Shown in pieces: positions 39,825 to 42,988 of a stretch of DNA of 42,988 bases. Position numbers and translations under genes: made by a program. The DNA lies in assembly GCF_030269365.1 (NCBI RefSeq), contig NZ_BSTF01000034.1, positions 1 through 42,988 of the forward strand, given 5' to 3'. A model generated the notes under the pieces. The model did not search any database. It was not told the DNA's origin and worked only from the letters and a program-made list of their open reading frames with translations. This DNA is from Lentzea sp. NBRC 102530 (GTDB lineage Bacteria > Actinomycetota > Actinomycetes > Mycobacteriales > Pseudonocardiaceae). Numbering within the stretch: position 1 is the stretch's first letter; every line of letters begins with the position of its first letter.

Positions 39825-40817
39825 GTGCCCACCAGCCGCGTTGCCCGCACGTCGCGCGCGCAGCTCGACCACACCTTTTTCGACCTCGACGGCGAGACGC
39901 CGGCGTCACCGACCGGCACCGTGACCGTGGCCGTCACCGACGCCAACAACACCGCCGTCACAAGCGGAAACGCCACGGCGGCCGGTGACGGCAGGTACAC
40001 GTTCGTCCTGCCCGGACAGTCCGTCCTCGGCGAGCTCACGGCCAGGTGGACGGCGACGCTCGACGGCACGACCGTGGTCGAGGACGACCTCGTCGAGGTG
40101 TGCGGGGCGCACCTGTTCACCCTGCAGCAGGGCCGCGCCGCCGACGCGTCGCTGGCCAACACCACGCAGTACCCGACCGCGGCACTGCGCGAGGCCCGGC
40201 TGCAGACCGAGGCCGAGGTCGAGGAGATCTGCGACCGCGCGTTCACCCCGCGCTACCGGCGGCTGGTCCTCGACGGCACCGGCACCGACGAGCTGATCCT
40301 CGACGACAACGAGATCCGCCGCGTTCGCGCCGTGCGCGTGGCACCCCGCGCAGACGGCACGTACACGCCGCTGACGACCGAACAGCTCGCCGCCCTGGTC
40401 GTCACCCCGGACCGCGTGCTGCGCCGCGTAGACGGCGGCACGTGGACCGCGGGGCGGGGGAACGTGATCGTCGAGTACGAGCACGGCCTCAACGCCCCGG
40501 CGGCCGACCTGGTACGCGCGATGCTCGTCCGCTTCCGGTCGTTCGCCAACGTCGGCAAGACCAACACCCCGGACCGCGCGAAGTCCTTCACCACCACGGA
40601 CGGCACCACGTACCGGGTGACGCTCCCGGACGCCTACCGCACCGGGCTGCCGTTCGTAGACGGCATCTACAGCCGGTACTCGCTGCGCTCCTTGTCGGCC
40701 GAGTCCACCGGCTCATCCGGTGGCGGGGGCGGTGGCGGGGGAGCGAGCTCGCCGGCGTCTCGAACGCTCGACTTCAACCCGCAGCACGACTCGATCTTTC
40801 ACGGGGGGCGGCGCTGA
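39825..40817 (+). CDS. Head-tail connector protein
   Basis: A 330-aa protein. Residues about 5-95 resemble an Ig-like domain (PTGTVTVAVTDANN, DGRYTFVLPG). Residues about 105-290 resemble gp6/gp15-type connectors, with an N-terminal helix (PTAALREARLQTEAEVEEICDR), a beta-rich core and PAADLVRAMLVRFRSF. A Gly-run linker and a short tail end the protein. The fused Ig-like domain is unusual for connectors. Start GTG with GTGGGGG upstream. Confidence 0.75.
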   Translation: MPTSRVARTSRAQLDHTFFDLDGETPASPTGTVTVAVTDANNTAVTSGNATAAGDGRYTFVLPGQSVLGELTARWTATLDGTTVVEDDLVEVCGAHLFTLQQGRAADASLANTTQYPTAALREARLQTEAEVEEICDRAFTPRYRRLVLDGTGTDELILDDNEIRRVRAVRVAPRADGTYTPLTTEQLAALVVTPDRVLRRVDGGTWTAGRGNVIVEYEHGLNAPAADLVRAMLVRFRSFANVGKTNTPDRAKSFTTTDGTTYRVTLPDAYRTGLPFVDGIYSRYSLRSLSAESTGSSGGGGGGGGASSPASRTLDFNPQHDSIFHGGRR

Positions 40818-40818
40818 C

Positions 40819-41265
40819 ATGGCCGGAACCAACGCAGTCAAGGCCAAGAAGGCCGTCATCGACCTGCTCACCACGACGTTCGAGGGCACCGGGGTCCAGG
40901 TCTCCTACCACTACCCCGGCCGCGTGCCGATGCGTGAGCTCGTCCACGCCGGCCGCGCCGAGGGCAGCCACGCGTTCCACGCCATGAAGGGCGGCCGGCC
41001 GCAGCACGCGCGCCAGGAAACCATCACGTTCCGCCTGATGGTCGTGGTGGAGCGGCCCGGCGCCGACCCCTACGACGTCGAGCTTCGCTGCGTCGAGATC
41101 GGCGAGGAGATCGAGAACGCCCTGTCGACCGCGTTCTCGGTCGGTGGTGTGCCCGGCCTGGAGCTCATCCGCGTGACCGGGGTCGACGTGGACTCGGACG
41201 TCGACGACGAGGGCGCGTTCGCCGTCCTCACCTACGACGTGACGACCGTGTCTGTCCTTACCTAG
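40819..41265 (+). CDS. Tail terminator / head-tail joining protein
   Basis: A 148-aa protein starting one base after the connector's stop. It has the alpha/beta layout of tail terminators: N-terminal helix (VKAKKAVIDLLTTTFEG), central strands (ETITFRLMVVVER) and a C-terminal strand region (GAFAVLTYDVTTVSVL). Its position, between connector and tail-tube genes, agrees. Family assigned from order and shape. Confidence 0.68.
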   Translation: MAGTNAVKAKKAVIDLLTTTFEGTGVQVSYHYPGRVPMRELVHAGRAEGSHAFHAMKGGRPQHARQETITFRLMVVVERPGADPYDVELRCVEIGEEIENALSTAFSVGGVPGLELIRVTGVDVDSDVDDEGAFAVLTYDVTTVSVLT

Positions 41266-41319
41266 TCGCGCGCCACATCCGTTGCGTCCCTTGCCTTTCT
41301 CCTGTCTGGAGCCTGCCCA

Positions 41320-41646
41320 ATGAAGATCAAGAAGTGTGCGGTTGAGGACTGCTACGAGGTCGCCGTCGGGATCTCCCGCTGGGACCCGAAGAAGCGGCCG
41401 CACGAGAAGCACTGCCGCGAGCACTACGTCTCCGACGTGATGGGCGAGCCCGTCGTCGCCGAGGTCGTGGGCGAACTGCGGATCACGGACTCGATCACGA
41501 ACGAGTCCGTCGACCCCGGCGAGACCGTGCGGCTCGACCCGCTGCAGGTCAACGTCATGCAGCTCGTCTACGCCGGACACATCAAGGTCCAGCCCGCGAA
41601 GCCCGCGAAGCCCGCCAAGGCGCCGGCGTCGCAGAAGGCGGAGTGA
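41320..41646 (+). CDS. Small zinc-motif protein of the tail region
   Basis: A 108-aa protein. The N-terminus holds CAVEDCYEV and HEKHCREHY (Cys6, Cys11, Cys33, His36), a probable zinc finger. The middle is a beta-rich segment and the C-terminus a Lys/Pro/Ala repeat (AKPAKPAK). It lies just before the tail-tube genes. Function unknown. Confidence 0.65.
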   Translation: MKIKKCAVEDCYEVAVGISRWDPKKRPHEKHCREHYVSDVMGEPVVAEVVGELRITDSITNESVDPGETVRLDPLQVNVMQLVYAGHIKVQPAKPAKPAKAPASQKAE

Positions 41647-41649
41647 CCC

Positions 41650-42387
41650 GTGGCCACGCACGTCGCGCTTGACGTGACTACGTGGCTGGGCGGCTACGAC
41701 CTCACCGGCGACTCGAACCAGACCCAGACGACGTTCGAGGTCGACGCCCTGGAGGACACCCGGTTCCGGATGCGCGGCCGCTCCCGCGTGGCCGGCCTGG
41801 AGACCGCGACCACCTCGGTCAGCGGGTTCGCCGTCTACGGCGACGGCGAGGTCGACGACGTCGCGTTCGACGGCCTGGCCACCGCTCAGCCGCTGTCCCA
41901 GTCCGTCGACGGCGAAGAGGAGAGCGTCGCCTACTTCTGGCAGGCCAGGACGTTCAACTACCAGACGTTCGGCAACGTCGGCGAGCTCGTCCCGTTCAGC
42001 CTCAGCGCCCAGTCCGGACGCGGCGCCGGCAGCGTCCGCACCGGCGGCCGCGTGCGCGGCCGCGTGCTCAAGACCAACGACGCCGTGGTCAGCGCCACCG
42101 GCGCCACCGGCACCGCGTTCGAGCTCGGCGAGGTCGACGCCGGCCGCTACCTCTACGCCGCGTTCCACGTGTTCAGCGCCGGTGCCTCGATCACCGCCGT
42201 GCTGGAGTCCGACGAGGACGACACGTTCGGCAGCGCCACCACCCGGATGACGTTCGGCCCGATCACCGCCGTGGGCGGGGTCTGGGGAACGCGCGTCGCC
42301 GGCCCCATCACCGACACCTGGTATCGCCTGCGCGTGACGGCGATCTCCGGTGACTTCGAGCTCGCGTGTGTCGCGGGCATCAAGTGA
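41650..42387 (+). CDS. Major tail (tube) protein, paralogue 1
   Basis: A 245-aa beta-rich protein whose N-terminal 120 residues resemble a tail-tube fold (DVTTWLGGYDLTGDSNQTQTT, EDTRFRMRGRSRVAGLETA) and whose C-terminal part (about 130-245) looks like an additional Ig/lectin-like domain (RYLYAAFHVFSAGA, DTWYRLRVTAISGDFEL). The motif ALEDT..GRSR.AGLE is shared with the next gene. The longer protein is the better candidate for the decorated tube subunit. Start GTG. Confidence 0.72.
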   Translation: MATHVALDVTTWLGGYDLTGDSNQTQTTFEVDALEDTRFRMRGRSRVAGLETATTSVSGFAVYGDGEVDDVAFDGLATAQPLSQSVDGEEESVAYFWQARTFNYQTFGNVGELVPFSLSAQSGRGAGSVRTGGRVRGRVLKTNDAVVSATGATGTAFELGEVDAGRYLYAAFHVFSAGASITAVLESDEDDTFGSATTRMTFGPITAVGGVWGTRVAGPITDTWYRLRVTAISGDFELACVAGIK

Positions 42388-42397
42388 GGAACCCGCC

Positions 42398-42808
42398 GTG
42401 AGCCTTGCATTCATCGACGCGCGCGTCGAGATCAACAGCGTGGACGTGTCCGACTACGTCACCAACGTCAACCTCCCGCGCGAGTTCGAAGCGCTGGAGG
42501 ACACGGCGATGGGCGACGTGGGCCGCTCCCGGATCGCCGGTCTGGAGGACTCCACGATCGGCATCCAGTTCAACCAGGACTTTGCGAACTCCGCGATCGA
42601 CGCCACGCTCGCCGCGGCGTTCGGCGGGGTGATCGTCATCAAGGTCCGGCCGACCACGGCGTCGATCGCCGCCACCAACCCCGAGTACGTCGGCTCGTAC
42701 CTGGCCAACCAGCACAACCCGTTCGGCAACGGCGTGGGCGAGCTCGCGACCACCGGTGTGTCGTGGCCGCTGTCCGACCCGACCGGCATCGCGCGCAACA
42801 CGAGCTGA
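42398..42808 (+). CDS. Tail tube-like protein, paralogue 2
   Basis: A 136-aa protein with the same core as the preceding gene: VDVSDYVTNVNLPREFEALE and GDVGRSRIAGLEDST. It lacks the C-terminal extra domain. GTG 42398 follows GAGGAAC. The pair may be tube and tube-initiator/terminator, or two forms that co-assemble. Confidence 0.7.
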   Translation: MSLAFIDARVEINSVDVSDYVTNVNLPREFEALEDTAMGDVGRSRIAGLEDSTIGIQFNQDFANSAIDATLAAAFGGVIVIKVRPTTASIAATNPEYVGSYLANQHNPFGNGVGELATTGVSWPLSDPTGIARNTS

Positions 42809-42812
42809 CCCC

Positions 42813-42988
42813 GTGGCGCGGGTCGAGATCCGCGGCACCGCGGAGTTCAAGGACCTGGCGCGCAAGCTCAAGGCCGCCGGTGAGAACAAGATCGCCCGCG
42901 AGCTCGGCAAGGCCATGCGGGCGACCACCGCGCCGCTGGTCAACGAGGCCAAGAAGAACGTCCGCGCGCTGCAGATCAAGGGTGATGG
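42813..42988 (+). CDS. Minor tail / head-tail component (5' part; continues at 1-542)
   Basis: The gene starts GTG 42813, four bases after the preceding stop, with MARVEIRGTAEFKDLARKL. It runs off the end and continues at position 1 in frame once the 127-base overlap is merged, giving about 196 aa. See the entry at 1-542 for the role. Confidence 0.78.
   Translation, partial: MARVEIRGTAEFKDLARKLKAAGENKIARELGKAMRATTAPLVNEAKKNVRALQIKGD
42862..42988. repeat. Terminal direct repeat, right copy
   Basis: Identical to 1-127; see the left copy. Merging the two copies gives a circle of about 42,861 bp. Confidence 0.95.

Overview
The window is a closed circular genome of a temperate, tailed (siphovirus-like) actinophage or phage-plasmid. 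The first 127 bases (1-127) recur exactly as the last 127 (42862-42988), so the unique length is about 42,861 bp and the ends fall inside one tail gene. Very high G+C, abundant GTG starts, actinophage-style terminase and portal genes and an AICE-type FtsK/DUF2637/GntR cluster point to an actinobacterial host, perhaps Pseudonocardiaceae or Streptomyces-like; the family is inference. I saw no tRNA or rRNA gene and no transposase.

Reading round the circle: 30.3-42.8 kb and 0-6.8 kb carry packaging, head and tail genes on the + strand. The order is small terminase, three small genes, large terminase, portal, protease-capsid fusion, decoration proteins, connectors, two tail-tube-like proteins, a frameshifted tail-assembly chaperone, tape measure and minor tail proteins. 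At 6.8-8.6 kb lies a lysis cassette (membrane protein, DUF1906 endolysin, holin), followed by a tail-spike gene boxed by terminators (8.65-10.9 kb). An integration cassette (excisionase-like protein, unknown protein, tyrosine integrase, unknown protein) occupies 10.95-13.13 kb.

The block 13.2-19.9 kb is on the - strand and looks like a plasmid or AICE conjugation module, not a phage module: a TraB/FtsK-type DNA translocase with a C-terminal winged helix, a DUF2637 membrane protein, a two-helix membrane protein with an extraordinary repeat-coded middle, and several small membrane proteins. A GntR/UTRA (KorSA-like) regulator is divergent from it, with two perfect 14-bp palindromes in the shared promoter region. 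At 20.8-25.4 kb a hairpin-rich region precedes a putative zinc/HTH replication initiator, a Phd-antitoxin-like protein and small accessory genes. At 25.7-30.1 kb are two paralogous zinc proteins, each followed by a promoter-leader-terminator unit, then an HNH endonuclease and a likely Tad2 (DUF2829) Thoeris anti-defence protein.

The most unusual signal is at 17.05-17.74 kb: I count 23 exact copies of the octamer GCTGGTGG or its complement inside one coding sequence, in several reading frames, next to the translocase gene. I propose it may be a DNA-level recognition array (a clt/TRS analogue) built into a coding region, and that the element may spread both as virions and by conjugation-like dsDNA transfer.
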